Assembly: GCA_016219175.1 (NCBI GenBank)
Contig: JACRCD010000028.1
Coordinates: 83,889-147,888 of the forward strand
Source: Deltaproteobacteria bacterium
GTDB lineage: Bacteria > Desulfobacterota > Desulfobulbia > Desulfobulbales > SURF-16
Reading direction: 5' to 3'
Length of the DNA stretch: 64,000 bases
In this document: one piece after another, positions 15,330 through 23,865 of the stretch
Layout of the letters: every line of letters begins with the position of its first letter
How positions within the stretch are numbered: position 1 is the first letter of the stretch
Notes under the pieces: generated by a model
The model's database searches: none
What the model saw: the letters and a program-made list of their open reading frames with translations, nothing else
What the model was told of the DNA's origin: nothing
Program-made: the position numbers and the translations under genes

Positions 15330-15863
15330 ATGGAGACCATTCTGATAGTCGACGATGAAGATCTTTTCAGAAACAGAATGCAACGGGCCTTCGAAAACCG
15401 CGGTTTCTCCGTTTATGCGGCGGCAAATTATGATGAGGCCATCAAGATCATCAAAGACGACAGGCCAAAGCTCGCGGTGATTGATATGAAAATGCCAGGC
15501 AAATCAGGTCTCGAACTGATCCGTGATGCGATGCAAATCGACCCGGACATAAAAATGGTAGTCCTGACAGGTTACGGCAGCATAGCCACCGCAGCGGATG
15601 CTGTTAAACTTGGGGCCATATTTTATCTGCCAAAACCCGCTGATGTCGGGGATATCCTCAACGCCTTCAACAGAAATCCGGAGGTTGAGATCGACCAGCA
15701 GCCGGATGATTTTACCGCGCCATCCCTTGCCCGGACCGAATGGGAACATATCAACCGGGTTCTCGGGGATTGCGGGGGAAATATCTCAGAAACCGCCAAG
15801 AGACTTGGCATCCACCGCAGAACCCTGCAAAGAAAGTTGTACAAATATCCCCCGGACAAATAA
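15330..15863 (+). CDS. regA: RegA/PrrA-type response regulator
   Basis: Response regulator of 177 residues: a receiver domain with acidic pocket DDED near residues 8-11, phospho-acceptor Asp52 (VIDMKMPGKSG) and the TGYGSI and LPKPA segments, a short proline-containing linker, and a C-terminal Fis-type helix-turn-helix. The last helix reads RLGIHRRTLQRKLYK, nearly the same as the recognition helix of RegA/PrrA/ActR/RegR, and this is what identifies the family. It lacks the AAA+ domain of sigma54 activators. Encoded directly after the RegB-type kinase. Family members bind GNGRC-N5-GNCGC boxes and control respiration, hydrogenase, nitrogen and photosynthesis genes. Eight candidate boxes occur in this window. 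Its stop codon directly abuts the convergent NHL gene. Confidence 0.9.
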   Translation: METILIVDDEDLFRNRMQRAFENRGFSVYAAANYDEAIKIIKDDRPKLAVIDMKMPGKSGLELIRDAMQIDPDIKMVVLTGYGSIATAADAVKLGAIFYLPKPADVGDILNAFNRNPEVEIDQQPDDFTAPSLARTEWEHINRVLGDCGGNISETAKRLGIHRRTLQRKLYKYPPDK

Positions 15864-17162
15864 CTACTCTTTACCCTCTCCAGTGGGTTTATTTTCCTCT
15901 TTGTTTTCTTCGTCAGACTTATTGCTGGGGCCAAACAATGAAAAACCAGCCTCAAACCGGACATCGAGAACCTGCACTCTCTGATTAAAAAGATCCGCCA
16001 CGACCATGTTGCCCTGCCGGTTCAAAGCCAGTGCCGTGGGAAAATTAAACCAGAGCGGCGCGCTTCCTTTCCCCCCGATTTCAAAGAGAAAGCGCCCGGC
16101 AAAATTATAAACCAGGATGGTGTGCCGCATATAATCGACCACATAGATACATTTTTTCTTTTCATCGACCGCAAGGCCTCTGGGCCGGCTCATTTTCCCG
16201 GACGAACCACCTTTCTTGCCAAAGGAAAAGAGCAACTCCTCGGCAGGATTATAGACATAGACCTTACTTGTTTCCTCGCTGAGCAGATAGACATATCCCT
16301 CTGCCCCGCACACTACATCCGTCACCTGTACCGGCCCAAAAAGCTTTGACTCCTCATCCGCGAGCTTCGTCTTTTTTTTGGGCCGCAGGAAGTCGGGGAG
16401 ATTCGCCAACTCCGTCTCCTGCTGATCTTCCTCGGCAATTTCCCCATTCTCCTTGGGTGCATCAGCTCCGTCTCCGGATTCCTTAGGGAGTTTAGAGTAA
16501 TCGTCCTTCTCCTCTTCGGCCCAGATTTTATCCTGCGGCTTCAGCCAATGCGAAAAATTGCCTTCACTGTCGAGGACCATAACACCGCGGGAATTTATGC
16601 CGGCAATATAAATCGCGCCATTGCGTCCGACGGAAACACGACTAGGCACAAAAGAGTCTGCTTCCGGAAATTTCTGGAGCAGAATTTCCTGCAACGGAAA
16701 AAAAGCGGCATTCAGCACGGTAAGGCGCGGAGGATTTTTAGCCGTGGGGCCCTGACATATATAAAGCCGGCCATCCGCCGCGACATAAATGCCGTTCGGC
16801 GCATCAACACCCCGCCCGGCACCTATGGAAATCCTGGGAAAATAATCAGCCCCATAGAGATTTATGCGTCCATTTCCCCCGCTTACCACATAAATTTCAT
16901 CCATTGTCTTATCAAAAAAAACAAAAGAAGGAAATTTAAGGGGAAGCCCTTGGTCATCTTCTTTGATAATCGACACCATCTTCACCGGAACGGCCCAGGG
17001 AGAAGCTTCATCAGATTGGGCAGATTGGGCGCGCAGGGCAGGGGCCGACAAAATACTTGCCAACAAGAACAGAAAAACGATCCGGCTGACCAATTTTACA
17101 AAACCAACAAAGAGCGGCTGGCTGAAATGAGGGTTTATTATCTGCATAGTCTTCTGAAGCAT
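15864..17162 (-). CDS. Periplasmic NHL-repeat beta-propeller protein
   Basis: Exported protein of 432 residues with a signal peptide ending near LRAQ. Repeated strands such as GIYVAADGRLYICQG, VSVGRNGAIYIAG, GLAVDEKKKCIYVVDY and ALALNRQGNMVVADL are NHL propeller blades. A charged, low-complexity loop (about 215-270) interrupts the propeller, and the C-terminal tail is Glu/Lys-rich. ATG at 17162 has AAGGG just upstream; ATG at 17147 is an alternative. It follows the 10-haem cytochrome gene by 80 bp on the same strand, so the two are probably co-transcribed. NHL proteins occur beside multihaem cytochromes in many Desulfobacterota and may act as scaffolds. That role is inferred. Confidence 0.85.
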   Translation of the reverse strand: MLQKTMQIINPHFSQPLFVGFVKLVSRIVFLFLLASILSAPALRAQSAQSDEASPWAVPVKMVSIIKEDDQGLPLKFPSFVFFDKTMDEIYVVSGGNGRINLYGADYFPRISIGAGRGVDAPNGIYVAADGRLYICQGPTAKNPPRLTVLNAAFFPLQEILLQKFPEADSFVPSRVSVGRNGAIYIAGINSRGVMVLDSEGNFSHWLKPQDKIWAEEEKDDYSKLPKESGDGADAPKENGEIAEEDQQETELANLPDFLRPKKKTKLADEESKLFGPVQVTDVVCGAEGYVYLLSEETSKVYVYNPAEELLFSFGKKGGSSGKMSRPRGLAVDEKKKCIYVVDYMRHTILVYNFAGRFLFEIGGKGSAPLWFNFPTALALNRQGNMVVADLFNQRVQVLDVRFEAGFSLFGPSNKSDEENKEENKPTGEGKE

Positions 17163-17242
17163 TTACCCTTAAAATTAGTGATCCGTGCGTTTAATCCTTT
17201 AAAGGGAACCTGGAAAAGCGGCGAGGGACCATGCCGGCGCCG

Positions 17243-18406
17243 TCAATTATGGCATTTGGCACAGACGTGGCCGCCCAAAACATCTCCGATCAGCAGGTAC
17301 TGATATTGTGATCCATGGGGATTATGGCAGCTGGCGCAATTAAATTCCTTATCCGGTTTCAGGGGATTTTTTGGACCTTTCAAAGGATGTCCTCCCACGG
17401 GATGGCCTTTGGTAACTCCGATCAGATCGTTATGGCAGCCGGTGCAGAGTTCGTTGACCGGTTTATAAAGCATATAGGGATTTTCAGAGGCATGGGGATC
17501 ATGACAGGCAACGCAGCCCCCGCCCCTAATGATGCCATGCACCTTAATTCCTTCTGTCTCCTTTTTCAGCAGAATTTCCTTGTCGACATGACAACTGACG
17601 CATAATTCAGCCCTGCCATCAGCCCATAGTTGAAAACGATAGGTGTCGCCATGGGGATTATGGCAGATGGAGCACACCCCAAACCCGACAGGCTGGTGAA
17701 TATGAGCCATGTCGCCCCAAGCCTTGCCCTTAACCAGATGACAATGATAACAAAGCGTGGCGTCCTTGCCGATTGTCACGGAAATCCTGCCCACATCCTT
17801 CACCTGCTGGTGACACGTCTCGCACATCAAATTGGCCGCCGGGCTGTGCTGCCATTTTGTTTCTTCAAAAATGGCCTTATGGCAGGTATAACACACGGGG
17901 GAATTGGTTCCGTAGGGAACAGGCTTTATATAAAAATCTTCCGGTACTTTTTCAACCTCATGGCATTGCCGGCACTCCTGATGCATGGTTTCGGTACGAT
18001 GATAAAGATAAACTCCGGGGACATTGAAATTTGCATTCAACAAGGTACGGAGAGGCTTATAATTGATGGTAATTTTCCGGCCGCCTGGAGAAAGGGTGAA
18101 TTTATTCTCCCCGGGGGCAAGGGGAACACGATAATGAACATAATAGGTATCATTTTTCAGGCGGGTCGCCAACGGGATAATTTTTTCCGACCCGGAATCA
18201 AGTTGCAATTGCGCGAGGTCATTTTTGTCGCCAACCCGGACTATGAAATGGGTGGAGGGAAGCCGCGCGTAGAGGGTGCATTGCTGTTCAGGAGCAAGAA
18301 GAGTAATTTCGCCGGCCTGCGCCACGGATGCAACTAAAATAAAAAAGGCCAGGGTGGAAATCAGGGAAACGGCACACTGTTTCCGCAGCTTAGTCAAAAA
18401 AGCCAT
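17243..18406 (-). CDS. 10-haem c-type cytochrome with N-terminal beta domain
   Basis: Exported cytochrome of about 387 residues. After the signal peptide (ending VAQA) comes a haem-free, beta-rich domain of about 100 residues. Ten CXXCH motifs follow, from CRQCH to the terminal CAKCH, several as doubled CHxPHG units. ATG at 18406 has AGGA 8 nt upstream; ATG at 18412 is almost as likely. The first gene of a two-gene unit with the NHL protein. The N-terminal domain could bind a partner or the cell wall. Electron-transfer role follows from the haem motifs; its redox partners are unknown. Confidence 0.9.
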   Translation of the reverse strand: MAFLTKLRKQCAVSLISTLAFFILVASVAQAGEITLLAPEQQCTLYARLPSTHFIVRVGDKNDLAQLQLDSGSEKIIPLATRLKNDTYYVHYRVPLAPGENKFTLSPGGRKITINYKPLRTLLNANFNVPGVYLYHRTETMHQECRQCHEVEKVPEDFYIKPVPYGTNSPVCYTCHKAIFEETKWQHSPAANLMCETCHQQVKDVGRISVTIGKDATLCYHCHLVKGKAWGDMAHIHQPVGFGVCSICHNPHGDTYRFQLWADGRAELCVSCHVDKEILLKKETEGIKVHGIIRGGGCVACHDPHASENPYMLYKPVNELCTGCHNDLIGVTKGHPVGGHPLKGPKNPLKPDKEFNCASCHNPHGSQYQYLLIGDVLGGHVCAKCHN

Positions 18407-18486
18407 TGTCATTATCCTAAATTTCACAAATATTCTTAGGGATTTAGGCAATTGTTGATATATCGTTTATCACGTCTCGACGGGTC

Positions 18487-18559
18487 CGTCATTCCGGCAT
18501 GTTTTAAGCCGGAATCCAGATCATCACTGGATGCCAGCTAAAAACATGCTGGCATGACG
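18487..18559. repeat. REP-like palindromic intergenic element
   Basis: Ends are complementary (CGTCATTCCGGC and GCTGGCATGACG). Between them are two hairpins, CCGGC/GCCGG and GGATGCCAGC/GCTGGCAT. This composition is typical of dispersed palindromic repeats in Desulfobacterota. No ORF is present. The rest of the gap 18560-18886 shows nothing I can support. Confidence 0.6.
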
Positions 18560-18886
18560 ACACAGATAAACGGTATTTTTAAAATTTCCAAGTCCCTTAT
18601 TGAATCGCCGCAGGCATCCTGAACCACTCTCACAGAACCCCACAAATGAATTCCTATTCATATTTCCCAACTTCACCTACCATTTTCGTTTTCAGTTGTC
18701 AATAATTGCCCGGTCCCCGGCACTCCCAGGCCAGCAAAACATAACCGTAACCTCGATAAAGATCTTCTGTTGCAATTATCGCTCCAGCCATACCTAACGT
18801 AATGTTTTCACGCGGCTCCTCAATAAAACAGGCCCTCCACTTCCTCGTCAACGCACCATGCCGCCCCGTGAATTTTCTCTAATTCA

Positions 18887-18903
18887 TGCGACAATTTGCC
18901 CCA
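18887..18903. promoter_or_regulatory. RegA/RegR-type box (site 4)
   Basis: TGCGACAATTTGCCCCA, the consensus read on the opposite strand. It is centred about 50 bp before the predicted start of transcription of the second PilZ gene, a position that suits an activator. Confidence 0.6.
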
Positions 18904-18932
18904 TTCCCAGCTCCTCTATTTTTTGCTAAAGG

Positions 18933-18938
18933 TATAAT
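18933..18938 (+). promoter_or_regulatory. -10 element of the second PilZ gene
   Basis: A perfect TATAAT with no recognisable -35 hexamer 17 bp upstream. A missing -35 next to a regulator box suggests activator dependence. Confidence 0.5.
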
Positions 18939-18990
18939 TAATAATACTCCATGGAAGACACCTAAGACTAATTAAAGCGAGGGGTTCAAG

Positions 18991-19416
18991 ATGACTACCA
19001 ATTTCAACACCCTTAACCGCAGGAAATTCCCTCGGTTTATGCCCAAAACAGACATGTATGTGCTCCACTATAATTTCGGAAAAGTTATAGATATCAGCAT
19101 GGGAGGCATACTCTTTAATTACGTTGACAAAGAGTATTTGCAGGGGATTCCCCCTGAAAAGGGCATTCTCTTTGGCTATAACGACCATTACATGGATGAG
19201 ATCCCTTTCGAGACCGTCTCCGATACGGTAATCTCCAAATCGCCAACCAGCAAACCGGTCATCAAGCAGAGACGTGTCATCTTTGGCGACCTTACCGAGG
19301 GACAAATCCAGCAACTGGAGCGTTTTATTTTAAATAATGCCAGCATACCCCAGTTGGCGGCCTATGATGCGCAATTTGTTGAAGACAACAATCCCGAAAA
19401 GCACAGACTGATGTAA
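18991..19416 (+). CDS. PilZ-domain protein
   Basis: Cytoplasmic protein of 141 residues with the PilZ signature: NRRKFPRF near the start (RxxxR) and VIDISMGGILF (DxSxxG) about 20 residues later. The C-terminal part continues with a strand KQRRVIFGDL and an amphipathic helix containing LTEGQIQQLERFI, as in PilZ proteins that follow a chemosensory or gliding theme. ATG at 18991 has GAGGGG about 6 nt upstream. Its promoter has a RegA-like box. With the PilZ gene at 11587 it gives two c-di-GMP receptors under the same predicted control. Target unknown. Confidence 0.85.
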   Translation: MTTNFNTLNRRKFPRFMPKTDMYVLHYNFGKVIDISMGGILFNYVDKEYLQGIPPEKGILFGYNDHYMDEIPFETVSDTVISKSPTSKPVIKQRRVIFGDLTEGQIQQLERFILNNASIPQLAAYDAQFVEDNNPEKHRLM

Positions 19417-19459
19417 TTCCCAGGGCGCTGTTGCTATTATTTTCCGCCGCTGATCGAAC

Positions 19460-19494
19460 GAAAAAAGAGTGCGTATACCACGTGCTCTTTTTTC
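19460..19494. terminator. Bidirectional-type terminator after the PilZ gene
   Basis: GAAAAAAGAG and CTCTTTTTTC form a stem with a short GC extension, with A-runs on one side and T-runs on the other. Downstream, 19495-19793 holds a weak 69-codon ORF (19575-19784) without a ribosome site, which I do not accept as a gene. Confidence 0.8.
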
Positions 19495-19793
19495 AGTTCA
19501 TATATTTCTTTTTTCCCATGCTGTATTCTCTCTCTTTTTTTCGAAAAAAAAATGTATCACCCTGACACATTCAAATGACTGACCGCGTTTTCTCTGTTGG
19601 CAAGAGTTACAGCATGACAAGACAACAGTTCCCCATCCGTCGCACATATACATTTCCATTACCGCTCACTATCATTTTGCTGGAAATTTTATTAAATGCG
19701 CCGACACAGACTGGACCTTACCATGGGACCTGTGTGACCAACCGCAACCAGACCTCCCCCGCGGTCTGCAAAACATTTAAATAAACTGACGTC

Positions 19794-20987
19794 ATGCGCT
19801 TATGGCTACCGCTCATTGTTCTGCTCCATGCCACAGCGATTCCGGCTGCCAGCCTTGCCGGAACGTCAAGTCTGACTGACGGCCAACAGCAGGAAGAATG
19901 TGAAGAATGCCACAGCCGTCTCATTGAAAAAGAACTCTCGAAAAAATATATCCATCAGCCATTCACCGAAAGAAACTGTGAGGTATGTCATGCCATGGAG
20001 ACAGAATCCACCCCAATTGGCGGCCAGCCCAAAAAAATTACGGTAACATCCAAAATCCGCTGGCTTAGCGTAGCACAAAATTCCTCCCAGAACCATACGC
20101 TTCTCTTTAACACCAAAAGTGTTGGTGCAAATCTTTTCATTGACGCCAAGACTCCGGGCAAATCCACGTTGCGAAGGCCTTTGACTATCCCCCGGCCAGA
20201 GACCCTGCCAAAACGGGAAAATGACCACACTCCCCCCCGGATCTCCGACATCATAACCAAGGTGAAGCAGGACATTCTGATCAATGCTTCAATCACCTGG
20301 CAAACCAACGAAACCGCAAAGGGAGCAGTGACGTTCGGCACGAACGGTCTCAGCCAAACCATTGAAAACGCAAACAGCCTCGTGACAAATCATGAAATCA
20401 TCCTGCCCGGTTTAAAAAGCAACACAACCTATCATGGCACCATAAGTTGTCAGGATGTCTTTGGCAACAGAGCGACCTCACAGCCTTTCACCCTTTCCAC
20501 CGCCCAAATATCCCAATTTACCGGGCAAGCACCTGGAAATAATAGCTCTGATAATGAGTCAATAACAATAACATGCAATTTTTTCAAAATTTCCGAAGAA
20601 AACGTTCTGCTGGAGCTGCATGCCAATCAGCCGGTTTCTATCGCCGCGGGAACGGCAGACGAAAAACCGGCAGAACCCCGGGTGGTTGCGGGTGAGTTAA
20701 ACCAGACCGATGAAATCCGGACAGAGCATGCCCCCTTGGCCCAGAAAAAATTTACCACCCTGACCAGCTGCGCCGGCTGTCATGAAGGGTATAATCAAAA
20801 AAAATCGCACCCGGTCAATATCCTGCCCGGAAACAAAACATCTATCCCCCGTGATTACCCAACCCTGCCGGATGGCCGCATCTCCTGCATGACCTGCCAC
20901 ACAAATCATGCGGCTAACCGTGAATACCGGCTGATAAAATCATCACGAAAGGAACTCTGCCTAGGGTGTCATCCTGACAAACTTTAA
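19794..20987 (+). CDS. Pentahaem c-type cytochrome with fibronectin-III-like domain
   Basis: Exported protein of 397 residues. A signal peptide ends near SLAG. Two haem motifs (CEECH 36-40, CEVCH 62-66) are followed by a long haem-free middle and three more motifs near the C-terminus (CAGCH, CMTCH, CLGCH). Residues about 150-235 look like a fibronectin type III/purple-phosphatase-like domain (ASITWQTNETAKGAVTFG, then LKSNTTYHGTISCQD). Separated haem clusters around an Ig-type spacer suggest a bridging cytochrome. The ribosome site is weak. It is followed after 35 bp by the HAMP protein, forming an apparent operon with the two 12-haem cytochromes further on. Family name unknown. Confidence 0.88.
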   Translation: MRLWLPLIVLLHATAIPAASLAGTSSLTDGQQQEECEECHSRLIEKELSKKYIHQPFTERNCEVCHAMETESTPIGGQPKKITVTSKIRWLSVAQNSSQNHTLLFNTKSVGANLFIDAKTPGKSTLRRPLTIPRPETLPKRENDHTPPRISDIITKVKQDILINASITWQTNETAKGAVTFGTNGLSQTIENANSLVTNHEIILPGLKSNTTYHGTISCQDVFGNRATSQPFTLSTAQISQFTGQAPGNNSSDNESITITCNFFKISEENVLLELHANQPVSIAAGTADEKPAEPRVVAGELNQTDEIRTEHAPLAQKKFTTLTSCAGCHEGYNQKKSHPVNILPGNKTSIPRDYPTLPDGRISCMTCHTNHAANREYRLIKSSRKELCLGCHPDKL

Positions 20988-21022
20988 TCAGATATGTTCC
21001 ACAACCACAGTGACTACATGCC

Positions 21023-21562
21023 ATGGACCAGGACATGAAAAAAAGGAAAAAAATCAACCTGAAAGTAAAAAGAGCCTTTCAGAAATGGCTTCTGCTGCGC
21101 ATGACGGCCCAAGTAGTACTCAGTTCCCTGATGGCTGCCGCGATTCTCTATTTTTACGCCAGAAGCGAGATTACCGACAATTTTTATACCGCCCATGTGA
21201 CAATACGACGAGTCAGCGATCTTCTGCTGCCCGTCATTGCCGCTGGATCAGCGGTGAGTTTTTTCAGCGCCATTTTCGCTGCCGCCTTTCTTCCCCAGAA
21301 AATCGCCGGCCCGCTGTACTGTATTGAAAAACGGCTGGAAGACCTGCAAGAAGGAGATCTCCGCACCGAGGTTATTTTACGCCGCGGTGATATTTTACAG
21401 GACATGGCCGCAGCGGTTAACCACTCAACCTCCGCTCTCAGGGAAAAAATAATTAAGGTCCGGAAAGACCAGGAGCAAATAGAAAAAAATATCAAGGAAA
21501 CAAGGGAAATCAGGGATGCTGTTCACAATCTCAAAGAAAATCTGGACTTCTTTAAAATATGA
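21023..21562 (+). CDS. Membrane protein with HAMP domain, no output domain
   Basis: Small protein of 179 residues. Two hydrophobic segments (about 27-47 and 68-92) enclose a very short periplasmic part. A HAMP domain follows (PQKIAGPLYCIEKRLEDLQEGDLRTEV in consecutive parts), and then a coiled coil to the end. There is no kinase, GGDEF or methyl-accepting domain, so it is a stand-alone HAMP protein or lost its output. ATG at 21035 is an alternative start. Its place between cytochrome genes suggests a structural or signalling link with them, which is inference. Confidence 0.75.
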   Translation: MDQDMKKRKKINLKVKRAFQKWLLLRMTAQVVLSSLMAAAILYFYARSEITDNFYTAHVTIRRVSDLLLPVIAAGSAVSFFSAIFAAAFLPQKIAGPLYCIEKRLEDLQEGDLRTEVILRRGDILQDMAAAVNHSTSALREKIIKVRKDQEQIEKNIKETREIRDAVHNLKENLDFFKI

Positions 21563-21650
21563 CAGCGGAAAATTCTTGACATTCAACCTAAAAATATTGC
21601 TTTTTTTATAAGACTATGCAACTATCTGCTTGATTTATGTGGAGAGAATT

Positions 21651-21776
21651 ATGAATGTATCTTCATTTTCTATCCGAGGCGAAGCAACAAACAGAATCCG
21701 TTCAACCTGTATTGCTAATGCAGGTGTTCGATATCACCATTTCCACGCTAATTTTAACATCGGGAGGATAATTTAA
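21651..21776 (+). CDS. Possible 41-aa leader ORF before the 12-haem cytochrome
   Basis: A 41-codon ORF starts with ATG 4 nt after GGAGAG and ends with TAA directly against the GTG start of the 12-haem cytochrome gene. The peptide has no signal sequence or membrane segment; it contains one Cys and three His. The strong ribosome site and abutting stop suggest a translated leader that couples translation to the cytochrome. No similarity recognised. It could be chance. Confidence 0.35.
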   Translation: MNVSSFSIRGEATNRIRSTCIANAGVRYHHFHANFNIGRII

Positions 21777-22592
21777 GTGAAAATGCGTATGAAATGTAAA
21801 AATGTACAGTTGATGAAACACATGGTGACGGCTTTTGCTATCTTCCTGACCGCAGGGGTAAGCGTTCCCCTTGCCTCCGCCGCTGACGGCGCCCGTCCGG
21901 TATTAAGCGTTGACGATTGCGCCAAATGCCACGACGCCGCCCCAAAAGCGATCGAAAGTAATGGCGGGAAACACAAAACAAGCGTGACCTGCGTTGATTG
22001 CCATCAGGGGCATCCCCCGGACAAAACCGACATCATTCCCCAGTGCGGCATGTGCCACTCCGGAGAAAAGCATTTCCAGCTGGAAGGCTGCCTGAACTGC
22101 CACAAAAACCCCCATACACCCCTCGCCATCACTTTTGCCGACAATCTGACAGACCCCTGCCTCACCTGTCATACCGAGCAGATTGAACAACTGAAACAAA
22201 ATCCCAGTAAACATACGGAACTATTCTGTACCTTCTGCCATACAAAGCATGGCGAGATACCGGACTGCACCGGCTGCCATACCCCGCATGCCCCGAACAT
22301 GGTACAGAGCGATTGCCTGACCTGTCACAAGGTGCATATGCCCCGTCAGGTTGCCTATCCGGATGATATATCCTCTAAGCATTGCGCTGCCTGCCATGAC
22401 ACGGCATACAACCTGCTCATTGCCAGCCCGGCCAAACACAAGGAACTGGCCTGCGCCTATTGCCACAAATCACAGCATAAGATGGTGCCCAAGTGCCAGG
22501 ATTGTCATGGCGTACCCCACCCGGACGGCATGATGCAAAAATTTGCGGCTTGCGGCGATTGCCACGGCATTGCCCATAACATAAACAAATAG
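21777..22592 (+). CDS. 12-haem c-type cytochrome (paralogue A)
   Basis: Exported cytochrome of 271 residues with 12 CXXCH motifs packed at roughly 20-residue spacing after a signal peptide ending ASAA. The GTG start is supported by GGGAGG 9 nt upstream. The arrangement (CAKCH, CVDCH, CGMCH, CLNCH and so on, with CHxxPH and HTxHG pieces) matches the next gene motif by motif, so the two arose by duplication. The high haem density suggests a periplasmic electron wire or shuttle. It ends before a strong hairpin at 22601. Redox partners are unknown, but the pentahaem cytochrome and HAMP protein precede it on the same strand. Confidence 0.92.
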   Translation: MKMRMKCKNVQLMKHMVTAFAIFLTAGVSVPLASAADGARPVLSVDDCAKCHDAAPKAIESNGGKHKTSVTCVDCHQGHPPDKTDIIPQCGMCHSGEKHFQLEGCLNCHKNPHTPLAITFADNLTDPCLTCHTEQIEQLKQNPSKHTELFCTFCHTKHGEIPDCTGCHTPHAPNMVQSDCLTCHKVHMPRQVAYPDDISSKHCAACHDTAYNLLIASPAKHKELACAYCHKSQHKMVPKCQDCHGVPHPDGMMQKFAACGDCHGIAHNINK

Positions 22593-22600
22593 TAAAACCC

Positions 22601-22642
22601 AAAAAAAGAGTGAACGGCAAATAACCTGTTCACTCTTTTTTT
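22601..22642. terminator. Hairpin terminator between the two 12-haem genes
   Basis: AAAAAAAGAGTGAAC pairs with GTTCACTCTTTTTTT, giving a stem flanked by A- and T-runs. It may end transcription after paralogue A or allow partial read-through to paralogue B. Confidence 0.8.
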
Positions 22643-22703
22643 ATGCGGTTGAAACTCCCAAAAGGATATTCTTTTTCATTAAAATGAAAAGAGGAAATTA
22701 GTC

Positions 22704-23612
22704 ATGCGCTCAAAAAGAAAGATTCTCTGTCATTCTCTGGCAATCCTTTTTATTTCATCGGCCGTCTCCTGTCTGCCAGCCAACGCGGCGGAGCCCCAGG
22801 GGAAACAGCCAGCACCGGCGGCAAGCGCCCAGCAATCGGCAAAGGTTCCAGCCGACCGGAAGATTACCCCCGGCGGCGCCGAGTTATACGCCAAGGCACC
22901 CGAACCTCTGACCGTGGCTCAGTGCGCCCAGTGCCACAGCAGCGTCTTCTCCAAGATCAAAAGTGACGGAGGAAGGCACCAAATTCACTGTCAGGACTGC
23001 CACCAGCAATTTCATTCCTACAGCCCGGTCAAGAACAACTGGAACGAAATCATGCCCAAGTGCAGCCAGTGCCATACCGAACCGCATGGGCCGAAATTTC
23101 CGAACTGTATGACCTGCCATGTCATTCCCCATACCCCGCTGAATGTTCCTTTGAACGATCTGCTGGCCAAAGAGTGCGGCAACTGCCATACCGGGCCGTC
23201 CAGCGAATTGACCCAGAACCCCAGCGCCCATACCCAGCAGGGATGTACGGCATGCCACCACACAAAACACGGCAATATTCCCTCCTGTATGGAATGCCAT
23301 GAACCTCATATCCCGGATCAGCCGCTGGAAGCCTGCAAGTCATGCCACCCTGTGCATCGGCCGTTGCAGATTGCCTACGAGCCCGGGTCCGAGGCAACGT
23401 GCGGCGCCTGCCATGAAAAAGTGTATAAGACATGGACCGCCTCACCAAGCAAACACTCTGGAGTTGCCTGTGCCAAGTGCCATCCGAAACATGGCCAGCT
23501 ACCGCAGTGCACCAACTGCCATACCCAACCACATGATCCGAAGATGCTGGCAAAATTCCCGCGTTGTCTGGACTGCCACATTGACGCGCACAACCCGCCA
23601 GTTAATAAATAA
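22704..23612 (+). CDS. 12-haem c-type cytochrome (paralogue B)
   Basis: Exported cytochrome of 302 residues with 12 CXXCH motifs in the same order and spacing as paralogue A. Its N-terminus has an extra Ala/Pro/Gln-rich linker of about 45 residues before the first haem. The signal region contains SAVSC, which could be a lipobox, but ANA-AEP further on also looks like a normal cleavage site, so lipidation is uncertain. Separated from paralogue A by a terminator-like hairpin, it may be expressed separately. A strong terminator follows the gene. Confidence 0.92.
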   Translation: MRSKRKILCHSLAILFISSAVSCLPANAAEPQGKQPAPAASAQQSAKVPADRKITPGGAELYAKAPEPLTVAQCAQCHSSVFSKIKSDGGRHQIHCQDCHQQFHSYSPVKNNWNEIMPKCSQCHTEPHGPKFPNCMTCHVIPHTPLNVPLNDLLAKECGNCHTGPSSELTQNPSAHTQQGCTACHHTKHGNIPSCMECHEPHIPDQPLEACKSCHPVHRPLQIAYEPGSEATCGACHEKVYKTWTASPSKHSGVACAKCHPKHGQLPQCTNCHTQPHDPKMLAKFPRCLDCHIDAHNPPVNK

Positions 23613-23642
23613 CAGGTTGAGTTAATAAAAACATTCGGCACA

Positions 23643-23671
23643 AGCCCCGGAATATCCGGGGCTTTTTTTTT
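23643..23671 (+). terminator. Rho-independent terminator
   Basis: AGCCCCGGA-N2-TCCGGGGCT is followed by a long T-run, 30 bp after the paralogue B stop codon. It closes the cytochrome block. Confidence 0.93.
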
Positions 23672-23865
23672 GCCTTTTTTGCAACAACATTTTTTTTAGA
23701 GCTTCCGTGAAAAAACTCTGATACAGATTGAAAGATTATTTTGTGCGGATGTTAAGCCGCGCAAGATCATCAACTGGCGCGCCTGGCTGGGTTTTCTCCT
23801 CAACCACGCGGAAAGTCCGTGTACAAAAAACATTTTTACGCGTTGTTGGACTGTCGAAAACAAAC

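Noticed and set aside
19575..19784. 69-codon ORF before the pentahaem cytochrome
   Set aside because: There is no ribosome site and no recognisable composition, and its frame includes a membrane-like stretch that does not look like a signal peptide start.
23728..23865. 46-residue N-terminal extension of the sensor kinase
   Set aside because: It starts at TTG without a ribosome site and would place a basic, unstructured stretch before the first membrane helix. Kept only as an alternative in the kinase entry.
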